Assembly: GCF_000733755.1 (NCBI RefSeq)
Contig: NZ_JPOF01000002.1
Span: 310,001-374,000 of the forward strand
Length of the DNA stretch: 64,000 nt
DNA from: Lachnoclostridium phytofermentans
Lineage (GTDB): Bacteria > Bacillota > Clostridia > Lachnospirales > Lachnospiraceae
Direction of reading: 5' to 3'
In this document: positions 8,853 to 18,400 of the stretch, in pieces
How positions within the stretch are numbered: position 1 is the stretch's first letter
Layout: the number at the start of each line of letters is the position of its first letter
Translations under genes and position numbers: made by a program
The notes under the pieces: model-generated
Told to the model about the DNA's origin: nothing
What the model saw: only the letters and a program-made list of their open reading frames with translations
Databases searched by the model: none

Positions 8853-10365
8853 TAATTCCTTTCTTTTTTGAATTTATCCGATATAAAATACCCAAGATTT
8901 GTAATGCAATTAAAGGTGTTAATGCAACCATTGCAATAACTCCGAATCCATCAATTAATACATCTGCCTGTTCAATCGCATCTGCAGCACCTTGCGTAAA
9001 GGCCAAGATAAATGTTGCTGTCATTGGACCAGAGGCAACACCACCTGAGTCAAATGCGATACCAACAAATAGTTTAGGGGTAAAAAATGTCATAGCACAA
9101 GCTATTATATATCCTGGCAACAAATAATGCCACAACTTTATTTCTGGTGTTAAAATTCGAATAACAGAGAGTGCAACCGCACCACCAACACCGATACATA
9201 AGAACAATAACACAGTCTTTCTTTTAACGAAACCACTCGTAACGGTTTCTATCTGACGATTTAATACATATACCGCAGGCTCTGCTAAGATCGTGACTAA
9301 ACCTAAAACAAATCCTACTATGACAATAATGCTCTTATTCTCTAAAGACGCAAGCTTGTATCCTATCACTGTACCGACTTCCATAAAACCTGCATTTACA
9401 CCCACCAAGAAAATAACTAACCCTAAAAAGGTATAAATGATTCCTTTAAAAATCTTATGTAGCGATCTTCTTGGTAATTTAAAAGAAATAAATTGAAATA
9501 CAATAAATATTATTATAATTGGTAGAAGCGCAATCATTACTTCCTTTGCTAATATTGGAAAGATATCTAGAAAAGGACCTAGGAAGCTATTATTAACAAC
9601 TTCCTCACTAGGAAGGCTTGCAGTTATTTTATCTGTCTTTAATAAAATACTCATAATCATAACGGATAATATAGCTCCGCTAGATGCAATTGCTACCAAG
9701 CCGAAACTATCTTTTTCTGATGCTTTACTATCTTTCTTTAAAGCAGAAACACCAATAGCTAAAGCTAATATAAAAGGAACTGTTAATGCTCCGGTAGTCG
9801 CACCTGACGCATCAAAAGAGATTGCCAAGAATTCAGCAGAAGTAAAGAATGATAAGCCTAAGATAACCATATATATTGTAATTAAAATCTTATATAACGG
9901 AATGTTATATACAATACGTATCAACCCGAGGGCAAGCATAACAGCGATTCCTATGGACACAACGATAAGAATTATCGATTTTGATATAACACCTGAAGTA
10001 ACAAACTCTACCTGACCAGCCAATATATGTAGATCCGGTTCCGCTACTGATATAAAAAATCCAAGAAGTATACCAGCTACTGCTACTATCCATATCTTCT
10101 TACTTTTTACGATTGTTGGTCCCATTAGAGAGCCTATTGGTGTTATTCCGATATCCACCCCCACTAACAGTACTGCCAATCCTATTATAATAAGCAGCCC
10201 TCCTAACAAAAATCTTCCGATTACCATTGGTTCAAGAGGTGTCAATGTGAAATTGAGTAATAATACAATTAGTGTAATTGGTAGAACCGAGAACAATGCC
10301 TCCCTCATTTTTTCAACTAGCGCATTCAATAGTCTTTCACTTCCTTTCATGAATTTTGAGCTCAT
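8839..10365 (-). CDS. DUF1538 integral membrane protein (duplicated), putative transporter
   Basis: A 508-residue membrane protein with about 12-14 hydrophobic segments. It contains two related DUF1538 halves, roughly residues 10-240 and 265-500. Paired motifs include LLVGVDIGITPIGSLMGPTIV against LVGVNAGFMEVGTVIGYKLA, and ISVAEPDLHILAGQVE against LAEPAVYVLNRQIETVTSG. The conserved SFDASGATTGALTVPFILALA and AFDSGGVASGPMTATFILAF repeats look like pore or substrate elements. The family has no assigned substrate. The internal pseudo-symmetry and the overlapping P-II-like partner suggest a regulated transporter. The start is the ATG at 10365; the AGGAGG lies 14 bases upstream inside a hairpin. 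Met6 is an alternative start. Confidence 0.85.
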   Translation of the reverse strand: MSSKFMKGSERLLNALVEKMREALFSVLPITLIVLLLNFTLTPLEPMVIGRFLLGGLLIIIGLAVLLVGVDIGITPIGSLMGPTIVKSKKIWIVAVAGILLGFFISVAEPDLHILAGQVEFVTSGVISKSIILIVVSIGIAVMLALGLIRIVYNIPLYKILITIYMVILGLSFFTSAEFLAISFDASGATTGALTVPFILALAIGVSALKKDSKASEKDSFGLVAIASSGAILSVMIMSILLKTDKITASLPSEEVVNNSFLGPFLDIFPILAKEVMIALLPIIIIFIVFQFISFKLPRRSLHKIFKGIIYTFLGLVIFLVGVNAGFMEVGTVIGYKLASLENKSIIVIVGFVLGLVTILAEPAVYVLNRQIETVTSGFVKRKTVLLFLCIGVGGAVALSVIRILTPEIKLWHYLLPGYIIACAMTFFTPKLFVGIAFDSGGVASGPMTATFILAFTQGAADAIEQADVLIDGFGVIAMVALTPLIALQILGILYRINSKKKGINADG

Positions 10366-10375
10366 AAATAACAGG

Positions 10376-10416
10376 TAAGCCTCCTAACAATCCAGTTAAG
10401 ACTGCTAGGGGGCTTA
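10376..10416 (-). promoter_or_regulatory. Leader hairpin that buries the DUF1538 Shine-Dalgarno
   Basis: On the minus strand TAAGCCCCCTA (10406-10416) can pair with TAGGAGGCTTA (10376-10386), leaving one mismatch and a 19-base loop. The AGGAGG upstream of the DUF1538 start is inside the second arm. Opening of this stem could control translation. It could also be a chance hairpin or a remnant terminator. Confidence 0.4.
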
Positions 10417-10581
10417 TTATCACCATATGCAAGGCAATTTATGTCTCTATATGCTTATATAAACTATATGAACTCTAATTTAATTTTATCATAATTAGAT
10501 ATACACCGAAAGAAAAAAATAACAAATTCGTGTTAATATTCCGTTAAGAAAAGACAAGTATCCATATAATGGATGCTTAAA

Positions 10582-10613
10582 GCCAAAAAAATACCCCAGT
10601 CGTTAGACTGGGG
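10582..10613 (-). terminator. Rho-independent terminator of rpsU
   Basis: Minus-strand CCCCAGTC, loop TAAC, GACTGGGG (10594-10613), followed by TATTTTTTTGG. A textbook intrinsic terminator starting 14 bases after the rpsU stop. Confidence 0.93.
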
Positions 10614-10626
10614 ATTCTTGCACATA

Positions 10627-10803
10627 TTATTTAAACTTACGCTTACGAGCAGCTTCAGACTTTTTCTTACGCTTTACGCTTGGTTTCTCGTAATGTTCTC
10701 TCTTACGAATCTCCTGCTGGATTCCGGCCTTCGCACAGTTTCTCTTGAATCTGCGGAGAGCGCTGTCTAAGGATTCGTTCTCTTTTACGATTACATTTGA
10801 CAT
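10627..10803 (-). CDS. rpsU: 30S ribosomal protein S21
   Basis: A 58-residue, highly basic protein starting [20 protein letters not shown], with the typical [15 protein letters not shown] tail. This is bS21, a late-assembling 30S subunit protein near the anti-SD end of 16S rRNA. The start at 10803 is fixed by homology and is preceded by AGGTG; longer frames upstream would cross the promoter. It has its own TTGACA-17-TATAAT promoter and its own terminator, so it is monocistronic here. Confidence 0.97.
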   Translation of the reverse strand: MSNVIVKENESLDSALRRFKRNCAKAGIQQEIRKREHYEKPSVKRKKKSEAARKRKFK

Positions 10804-10882
10804 AGACTCACACCTAACCTCCCTCCAGTTGTGAATTGTGCTTTTACAACTGTTTGGGTATTTTTTGAATAGCACTACAAAG

Positions 10883-10911
10883 ATTATAAAGGTAGACAGC
10901 TTAAATGTCAA
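10883..10911 (-). promoter_or_regulatory. Consensus sigma-A promoter of rpsU
   Basis: Minus strand TTGACA (10906-10911), a 17-base spacer, then TATAAT (10883-10888), giving a leader of roughly 75 bases before the S21 start. Both boxes are perfect consensus, as expected for a ribosomal protein gene. Confidence 0.85.
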
Positions 10912-11066
10912 TACCTTTTTGCTATTATTCCGCAAGTTTTTCAATTATTAGCACCTTGCAGTACCACTTTTACGTTGTTATAATAAGCACTTTTTACGAA
11001 TTTTGTTCCATTTCGCAGTTTTACTTTAAACTATTAAAATAGCTTTAAACAGAGGACTTTATGGCA

Positions 11067-13706
11067 TTATTTAATCTGACCTTCCACAACAGATACCGCT
11101 TTTTCTATTGCAGCATCAATTCCAGCAGGATTCTTACCACCTGCCTGTGCCATATTTGGACGTCCACCGCCGCCACCGCCAACTAAAACAGCAACTTCTT
11201 TAATTAAGTTACCAGCATGCGCGCCCTTTGCCATAGCTCCATCAGTAGCCATTGCAATTAGGTTAACTTTATCTCCACTCGCAGAAGCTAAAAGAATAAC
11301 ACATTCCCCTAGTTTTTCTTTTAACTGATCTCCAAGGTTACGAAGTCCGTTCATATCAACATCTGTTACTTTGGAAGCTAAGAGTTTCACACCCTTTACT
11401 TCTACAACCTGATTCATTACATCGCCTAAAGAATTATTAGCAAGCTTAGCCTTTAACTTTTCATTTTCAGATAACGCAGCCTTTAACTCTTCTTGTAAGC
11501 TTTCAATTCTCTTTATTAAGGAAGATGGCTCAGTTTTTGCTACCTTGGCAGCCTCATGAAGTTCTTCTTCCATTGTTTTATAGTATTCAAATACTGCATT
11601 CGATGTAATTGCCTCAATACGACGTACTCCTGCTGCAATACCTGCTTCTGATAAAATCTTAAATACAGTAATAGAACCCGTGTTAGCTACATGAGTGCCT
11701 CCACATAATTCCTTACTAAAATCACCCATGCTTACTACACGAACGCTATCGCCATACTTCTCACCAAATAATGCCATCGCACCACTCTTCTTAGCATCTT
11801 CTACGCTCATTACTTCTGTAATAACTGGTACATTCTTTGCGATTTCATCATTTACCATAGCTTCCACTTTTGCAATCTCTTCTTTTGTTAAAGCAGAGAA
11901 ATGTGTAAAGTCAAAGCGAAGTCTTTCACTTGTCACATAAGATCCAGCCTGCTCTACGTGAGAACCAAGCACATTACGAAGTGCTTTCTGAAGAAGGTGA
12001 GTTGCACTATGGTTCTTACCAATTGCTTTTCTTCTCTCAGAATCAATGGTAAGTGTTACTGTCTCACCAATTTTAAAGCTACCCTTGGTTACAGTACCAA
12101 CATGACCTACCTTACCACCTTTTAGCTTAATGGTATCTTCTACTTCAAATTCAGCATCCTTTGTTGTAATAAGACCAACATCTGCTGTCTGACCACCCAT
12201 TGTTGCATAGAATGGTGTTTCATCTACAATAATAGTAGCTGTCTGTCCACCTACAACTTCATCGGTTAACTCAGTTTCAGTAGTAAGAACCGTAATCTTA
12301 GAAGTGTGGCTTATTCTATCATAACCAACAAAGTTAGAAGTAATTGCAGGATCAATTTCATCATAAATACTTGCATCGGCACCCATGTAGTTTGTCACTG
12401 CACGCGCACTTCTAGCTGTTTCACGCTGAACTTGCATTGCTTTCTTAAAGCCTTCTTCATCAATACTAAAGCCTTTTTCCTCTAAGATTTCTTTTGTTAA
12501 ATCTAATGGAAATCCATAGGTATCATATAATTTAAATGCATCCTCTCCATTTAAAGTCTTAGTCCCATTAGAAACTAATGCTTCTTCCATCTCAGCTAAG
12601 ATGCTAAGACCTTGGTCAATTGTCTTATTGAATTTCTCTTCCTCTATTGTCAATACCTTAAGGATATATTCCTTCTTCTCTTCTAATTCTGGATACCCGT
12701 CTTTTGATTCTGCAATTACAGTCTTACTAAGCTCTGCAAGGAACTTGCCCTCAATACCTAATAATCTGCCATGTCTTGCTGCTCTACGAAGTAAACGACG
12801 TAAAACGTATCCTCTTCCTTCGTTGGATGGAATAATACCATCTGAGGTCATAAAAGTTACAGAACGGATATGATCTGTAATTAAGCGGATAGACATATCC
12901 TTCTTTGGATCCACTTTATACTCTGCGTTTGCCATCTTACATACATGGTCACGAATTGCTTTCATCGTATCGATATCAAATAATGTATCAACATCCTGAA
13001 CTACAACTGCTAAACGCTCAAGACCCATTCCAGTATCGATATTTTTATTCTCTAATTCTTCATAGTTGCCATTACCATCGCTATTGAACTGAGTAAATAC
13101 ATTGTTCCATACTTCGATGTAACGGTCACATTCACATCCTACGGTACAATCCGGACTACCACAACCGTATTTTTCACCACGATCATAGTAAATCTCAGAA
13201 CATGGACCACAAGGACCTGCACCATGCTCCCAGAAGTTATCTGCTTTACCCATACGGAAAATTCTTTCTGGAGCTATTCCAACTTCTTTATTCCAGATAT
13301 CAAATGCTTCATCATCTTCTAAATAAATAGAAGGATATAAACGGTCTCCACTAAGACCAACAACCTCAGTTAAGAATTCCCAGGACCAAGCGATTGCTTC
13401 CTGCTTAAAATAATCACCAAAAGAGAAGTTACCAAGCATCTCAAAGAAAGTACCATGTCTTGCCGTTTTACCGATATTTTCGATATCACCAGTACGGATA
13501 CATTTTTGGCAAGTCGTTACACGCTTTCTTGGTGGAATCTCCTGTCCTGTAAAATAAGGCTTTAACGGTGCCATACCGGAGTTAATTAATAATAAGCTCT
13601 TATCGTTTTGTGGTACTAAAGAAAAACTATTCAGCTTTAAATGTCCCTTGCTTTCAAAGAAGTCAAGGTACATCTTTCTTAGCTCATTCACACCATATGC
13701 TTTCAT
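11067..13706 (-). CDS. alaS: Alanyl-tRNA synthetase
   Basis: An 879-residue class II synthetase that charges tRNA-Ala. The catalytic domain (about 1-240) begins with MKAYGVNELRKMYLDFFESKGH and includes INSGMAPLKPYFTG. The tRNA-recognition helical domain follows. The editing domain has the zinc-binding HSATHLLQ (about 565) and CGGTH (about 665) motifs. The C-terminal oligomerisation domain ends with GGGGGGRPNMAQAGG. Length is normal. The start ATG follows AGGAGG by 7 bases. I looked for a T-box leader in the 190 bases between promoter and start and did not see the conserved core. A consensus promoter lies upstream. Confidence 0.98.
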   Translation of the reverse strand: MKAYGVNELRKMYLDFFESKGHLKLNSFSLVPQNDKSLLLINSGMAPLKPYFTGQEIPPRKRVTTCQKCIRTGDIENIGKTARHGTFFEMLGNFSFGDYFKQEAIAWSWEFLTEVVGLSGDRLYPSIYLEDDEAFDIWNKEVGIAPERIFRMGKADNFWEHGAGPCGPCSEIYYDRGEKYGCGSPDCTVGCECDRYIEVWNNVFTQFNSDGNGNYEELENKNIDTGMGLERLAVVVQDVDTLFDIDTMKAIRDHVCKMANAEYKVDPKKDMSIRLITDHIRSVTFMTSDGIIPSNEGRGYVLRRLLRRAARHGRLLGIEGKFLAELSKTVIAESKDGYPELEEKKEYILKVLTIEEEKFNKTIDQGLSILAEMEEALVSNGTKTLNGEDAFKLYDTYGFPLDLTKEILEEKGFSIDEEGFKKAMQVQRETARSARAVTNYMGADASIYDEIDPAITSNFVGYDRISHTSKITVLTTETELTDEVVGGQTATIIVDETPFYATMGGQTADVGLITTKDAEFEVEDTIKLKGGKVGHVGTVTKGSFKIGETVTLTIDSERRKAIGKNHSATHLLQKALRNVLGSHVEQAGSYVTSERLRFDFTHFSALTKEEIAKVEAMVNDEIAKNVPVITEVMSVEDAKKSGAMALFGEKYGDSVRVVSMGDFSKELCGGTHVANTGSITVFKILSEAGIAAGVRRIEAITSNAVFEYYKTMEEELHEAAKVAKTEPSSLIKRIESLQEELKAALSENEKLKAKLANNSLGDVMNQVVEVKGVKLLASKVTDVDMNGLRNLGDQLKEKLGECVILLASASGDKVNLIAMATDGAMAKGAHAGNLIKEVAVLVGGGGGGRPNMAQAGGKNPAGIDAAIEKAVSVVEGQIK

Positions 13707-13785
13707 GGTTTGTCCTCCTGCTAGTTTCTATCGTTTTTAAGAATCATTTCGTAATGACTTCTTTTTATTGTGACTTACCATCACT

Positions 13786-13813
13786 GTTATGAATCCCAAT
13801 GATCCTTCATAAC
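13786..13813 (-). promoter_or_regulatory. Short leader hairpin of alaS
   Basis: An 8-bp perfect stem (GTTATGAA with TTCATAAC, 12-base loop) lies in the alaS leader between its promoter and start. No T-run follows. Its role is unknown. Confidence 0.3.
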
Positions 13814-13895
13814 ATTTTGGTGAGGATACACATTCTTATTTCTTTCGTTATAAAGGTTGTTATTTCAACAACTTCTAAACATACACCAATGATTA

Positions 13896-13924
13896 ATTAT
13901 AAAGATTATACCGTCTTTTGTCAA
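13896..13924 (-). promoter_or_regulatory. Consensus sigma-A promoter of alaS
   Basis: Minus strand TTGACA (13919-13924), 17 bases, TATAAT (13896-13901). This gives a leader of about 180 bases before alaS. Confidence 0.8.
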
Positions 13925-13982
13925 CTTGAAATCCCCCTGTATATAGGGAATAACCTAATAGTCTATTAATTATTCATGCAAT

Positions 13983-14041
13983 AAAAAAGGCACGATAAGA
14001 AATAGCCTGACTATGTCTATCGCAGGGTACTCTCATGTGCC
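13983..14041 (-). terminator. Long-armed terminator of the small zinc-ribbon gene
   Basis: On the minus strand GGCAC (14037-14041) pairs with GTGCC (13989-13993), followed by TTTTTTAT. The 43 bases between hold further partial pairing (for example ATAGAC with a nearby complement), so the RNA end is more elaborate than a simple stem. It begins 26 bases after the stop of the small zinc-ribbon gene. Confidence 0.7.
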
Positions 14042-14066
14042 AATTAGACTATATTCTAAAGATTAA

Positions 14067-14273
14067 TTATTTTTCACAGCTACCTGTTTGCTTTTTTCTC
14101 ATGATCCAATATGCTTTGTACTTGCCCCTTTCTTCTTCTGAAAGATTCGAGTACGCTACATAAGTAATGTTACATGGCAAGAGGCTATGATTACAATGAA
14201 GACAATACGCCTTGCTCCGTTTGGATACCAGTCTAAAATTGTAACAGATTGGACAGATGTATACTTTTAACAT
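14067..14273 (-). CDS. Small zinc-ribbon protein of unknown function
   Basis: A 68-residue protein with two CxxC knuckles, CPIC at residues 7-10 and CLHC at 24-27, which form a classic rubredoxin-like zinc ribbon. The rest is basic with a conserved-looking EEERGKYKAYWIMRKKQ tail. The ATG follows AAAGGAG by 8 bases and a terminator follows the stop, so it is a genuine expressed gene. I do not recognise a characterised family. Nucleic-acid or protein binding is a reasonable guess from the fold only. Confidence 0.7.
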   Translation of the reverse strand: MLKVYICPICYNFRLVSKRSKAYCLHCNHSLLPCNITYVAYSNLSEEERGKYKAYWIMRKKQTGSCEK

Positions 14274-14658
14274 GGGTATGTCTCCTTTCTAACAATATTA
14301 AGTATAATAAAGATGGGATAATTTGTAAACACTTTTAACTCTTATTTCTTACTTCTTTTTTTGTCGATACAAGAATCCCCTCAAAAAGTCAACTTTCTTG
14401 CCAACAAAAGTAAACTATGATACAATTCATTGTCCCCCAGCTATGGCAAGTAAAATGCTTGATATGTATCGTCCCACACTCCACAAAAGAAATCGAAAAT
14501 AATTTTAATAATCATTCCATAAACTCTACCCTGATAAAACGTCTGGCAGATGAATCAAGTGAAATAGAATAAAAAAAAATGCTATATTTTTGCGACTTTA
14601 TAAAGTCTTTAAAATAAGCACTCCTAATTTATCTCTATTCAATTTCGTTTTAAAATAG
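14274..14658. other. Intergenic stretch without a recognisable gene
   Basis: AT-rich sequence between the zinc-ribbon gene and the tRNA pair. A short plus-strand tail near 14521-14571 (reading STLIKRLADESSEIE then stop) could be the remnant of a gene end, but nothing upstream supports it. Confidence 0.4.
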
Positions 14659-14730
14659 CAGCTCGTAGGGGAATCGAACCCCTGTTTCCGCCGTGAGAGG
14701 GCGGCGTCTTAACCGCTTGACCAACGAGCC
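14659..14730 (-). tRNA. tRNA-Glu (anticodon CUC)
   Basis: A full cloverleaf on the minus strand: acceptor GGCTCGT with ACGAGCT (G1-U72 wobble), D arm GTCAAGCGGTTAAGAC, anticodon stem CCGCC/GGCGG with loop CTCTCAC, and T arm with GGTTCGATT. The anticodon at 14695-14697 is CUC (codon GAG). The discriminator is G and CCA is not encoded. The body matches bacterial tRNA-Glu. Confidence 0.95.
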
Positions 14731-14798
14731 TTACAACATTTTAAATTGTACTATATAATTTTTAAAAAATCAAGTAGTTTTTCAACTTTTTGATTTAA

Positions 14799-14870
14799 CA
14801 GCTCGTAGGGGAATCGAACCCCTGTTTCCGCCGTTAGAGGGCGGCGTCTTAACCGCTTGACCAACGAGCC
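14799..14870 (-). tRNA. tRNA-Glu-like gene with amber anticodon CUA
   Basis: Identical over the whole 72-base cloverleaf to the tRNA-Glu(CUC) gene 68 bases downstream, except for one base. The anticodon loop here is CTCTAAC, so positions 34-36 are CUA (14835-14837), complementary to the stop codon UAG. All stems are intact, the T arm and discriminator G are kept, and it is the promoter-proximal copy. By sequence it is a suppressor-type tRNA. Whether it is charged (by GluRS, GlnRS or nothing) and used cannot be read from DNA. At least 13 genes in this window end in TAG, which argues against efficient suppression. Confidence 0.9.
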
Positions 14871-14884
14871 TTGCTACGTTAATT

Positions 14885-14913
14885 ATATTACTACATGGAA
14901 ACAGAAAATGCAA
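14885..14913 (-). promoter_or_regulatory. Candidate promoter for the tRNA pair
   Basis: Minus strand TTGCAT (14908-14913), a 17-base spacer, TAATAT (14885-14890), about 15 bases before the first tRNA. The boxes are near-consensus and suggest both tRNAs are transcribed together. Confidence 0.45.
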
Positions 14914-15030
14914 GTCCTTTTTTTGAATTTTTTGATTTTTTTTAATTTTTTGTACATTATGGTGTCATAATATACAATTTGTGTAAAATACCAAAATATC
15001 AACTACTTTCCTTTATTTTAACATAATAAA

Positions 15031-15198
15031 ATTTTAGAGCACAATACAACATTAGGATGGTATCGTAATGAAGAAGATGTATTAAATGAGATAAAAGAGA
15101 TTCATAATGCAATAAATCGAGGGGAACTTATGTACAGATTAAAATATAATGCTGATGTAGAAATTAAATTCGCAGGAATTAAATTAAAGGACTCTTGA
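15031..15198 (+). pseudogene. 3' remnant of an unidentified gene
   Basis: A plus-strand reading frame with no usable start reads from about 15031 to the TGA at 15196-15198. It encodes about 55 residues including EHNTTLGWYRNEEDVLNEIK and GELMYRLKYNADVEIKFAG. The composition is protein-like rather than random AT-rich sequence. An in-frame TAA lies just upstream and no SD is present, so this is best read as the leftover C-terminus of a lost gene. I do not recognise the family. Confidence 0.4.
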
Positions 15199-15301
15199 TG
15201 CTATTTCGTTTATAACAGAAAGAGAAAACTTTTCTTAGTAGTAATTATACATTGACAAAACACAGAATTCTCTAATCCCTGGTATTTCCCCTTAGAGATA
15301 A

Positions 15302-15335
15302 AAAGAGGGCTCCAATCGTAATGGGAGTCCTCTTT
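15302..15335 (-). terminator. Terminator downstream of polC
   Basis: Minus strand AAAGAGGACTCC pairs with GGAGCCCTCTTT (one G-U pair) around a short loop, followed by TTATCTC. It lies about 165 bases past the polC stop; the intervening sequence shows no gene. Confidence 0.75.
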
Positions 15336-15498
15336 ATCTTACTCACCGAAAGCGCCAGATTAGGCGGGATCTATATCAGCCAGAACCATATCAGTCCGAT
15401 AGATGGTATCGATTCTTTACCATAACAGCTGTAAACCACAGGCAAGCTGCATAAAGTAATGTTCACAACTCTAAGGCAAGCATATCGATAATCTTATT

Positions 15499-18400
15499 TT
15501 ATAGCATAAAATCCATCAAAGAAATCTGATTCGTCATTGGTAAATCCCCCAATAACCCCAAATCCCCCATAAGATCCACTACTGTACCACTGATTTTACA
15601 TCTTGTTTTAAAATCATCTCTTGAGAGGAATTTTCCATCCTTTACTGCTTCTACTACCTGATCTGCCGCCTTATCTCCAAGTCCATCAATGGTGCTTAAC
15701 GCTGGCATTAATTTACCATCTATAATCTGAAAATGATGTGCTTTTGCAGTATAGATATCGATTGGAATGAAGTCAAAACCTCTTGCATACATCTCCTGCA
15801 CTACCTTCATATCCTTTAAGGTATCTTCTTCCTTCTTCGTCAACTTTTGCGCAGGATCATTTGACCCCATACGGCGCTTATAATCTGCCATATGATACTC
15901 CAGCCGTTCCTTACCAAGACACATTAATTCATAGTTAAATGCAGTGGCACGGATACTAAAATAAGCAGCATAATAAGCAAGCGGATAATACACTTTAAAA
16001 TAAGCAATACGAAACGCCATCATAACATAAGCACAAGCATGCGCCTTTGGGAACATGTACTTAATTCGTTTACAAGACCAGATATACCAATCCGGTACCC
16101 CCTTCGCAATCATCGCTTCCTCCATATCCGGAGTAAGCCCTTTTCCTTTACGAACACTTTCCATGATTTTAAATGCTAGTCCATTCTCAACACCCTGACT
16201 AATCAGATATGTCATAATATCGTCACGAGTACAAATCGCTGTTGATAGAGTACATTTTCCCTCTGCAATCAAAGTCTGAGTATTATTTAACCATACGTCT
16301 GTACCGTGGGATAGACCAGAAATACGAATCATGTCAGAAAAGCTCTGCGGTTTCGTATCACGAAGCATCTGCATAACAAAATCAGTTCCAAGCTCTGGAA
16401 GACCAAGACTACCAAGGTCACAGCCCCCGATATCTTCTGGTTTTATTCCTAAAGCTTCGGTAGACTTAAATAATGATATAACCTTCTGATCATCCATGCG
16501 AATTGTCTTCGCATCAATCCCTGTCAAATCCTCAAGCATACGAATCATGGTCGGATCATCGTGCCCGAGAATATCTAGTTTTAGTAAGTTATGGTCAATG
16601 GAGTGATAGTCAAAGTGAGTCGTTACCGTCTTCGTTGTCATATCATTCGCTGGACGTTGTACTGGAGTAAATGAATAGATTTCTTCTCCTAATGGTAGAA
16701 CGATAATACCACCAGGATGCTGCCCTGTCGTTCTTCGTACACCGACACAACCTTCCACCAGACGATTAATTTCTGCAACCCTCTTATGCACACTCTTCTC
16801 TTCATAATACTTCTTAATGTATCCAAATGCCGTCTTATCCGCCAGCGTACCAATCGTACCAGCACGGAAGGTCTGCCCTTTACCAAAAATAACTTCGGTA
16901 TAATCATGTGCTTTACTCTGATACTCTCCAGAGAAGTTAAGGTCGATATCTGGTTCCTTATCTCCGTTAAATCCAAGGAACGTTTCGAATGGTATATTAT
17001 GACCGTCTTTCGCTAATGGTTGACCGCAGACCGGACAGTCACGGTCTGGCATATCACAACCTGAACTCGAACCAAACGCTTTTACTTCCTCTGAATCAAA
17101 ATCAGAGAAATGACAATTTGGACAGTAATAATGAGCAGGAAGCGGATTTACCTCTGTAATACCAGACATTGTCGCTGCGAAAGAAGAACCAACGGAACCA
17201 CGGGAGCCAACAAGGTAACCATCTTCATTCGACTTCCAAACAAGTTTTTGCGCAATGATATACATAACGGCGAAACCATTATTGATAATTGATTTTAACT
17301 CATGCTCCAATCGATCCGCTACGATTTTGGGAAGATTAGGACCATACATGGAATGCGCTTTTTCATAGCAGATATTTCGTAGTGTCTTATCGGAATCTTC
17401 GATAACAGGTGGACATTTGTCGGGACGTACCGGTGATATTTTTTCAATCATATCACAGATTTTATTTGTATTTGTAATAACAACCTCTTCTGCTTTCTCT
17501 TTTCCAAGATAGCTAAATTCTTCAAGCATCTCTTCGGTTGTCCTAAAATATAATGGTGCTTGATTATCTGCATCAGAAAATCCTTTGGCCGCCATAATAA
17601 TACGTCTATAAACCTCATCCTCAGGATTTAGAAAATGTACGTCACAAGTCGCTACTACTGGTTTATTGTATTCCTCCCCTAAGGCTATGATTTTACGATT
17701 AATCTCTTTTAACTCCTCTTCTGAGCTAATGTCTATTTTTTCGCTCTCAATCATGAATTGATTGTTACCAAGAGGCTGTATCTCATAATAATCATAGAAC
17801 TTAGCAAGCCTAATGATTTCTCCTTCGGAAGAGTTTCTTAGAAAGGCTTGGTAAAGTTCACCTGCCTCACACGCAGAGCCAATTAATAAACCTTCTCTAT
17901 ATTTCGTAAGCACCGACTTTGGTATCCTTGGGCGGCGTTGAAAATAATCGATGTGTGAATAGCTAACCATTCGATATAGGTTTACTCGTCCAATATCATT
18001 TTGACACAGGATGATTGCATGGTAGGTAGGCATCTTCTTAATGACATCTGCAGTAACCTCTTCGGCTTTATTCATCTGGGCTAAAGTTTCTATGCCACGT
18101 TCACGAAGCATTTCCAAAAACTTTATATAGATTTCTGCAGTACATTCCGCATCATCTACCGCACGATGGTGATTTTCTAAGGAGATATTGAATTCCTTTG
18201 CTACGGTATCCAATTTGAAATTTTTTAAATGTTTTAACAAGATTCTAGCTAATCCCACCGTATCCACCGAAGTTACTTTTATTGGTGAATTTAAAAATTC
18301 TGCTTTCTTTGTAATAAAGCCAATATCAAAAGAGGCATTGTGCGCCACTAAATAACAACCCTCACAAAACTTTATAAATTCTGGAAGTATCTCTTCGATG

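Noticed and set aside
13707-13895. T-box leader for alaS
   Set aside because: The conserved T-box core and specifier stem-loop were not seen; only a small 8-bp hairpin is present.
14659-15198. Integrated phage or genomic island at the tRNA genes
   Set aside because: No integrase, attachment repeats or phage genes are visible.
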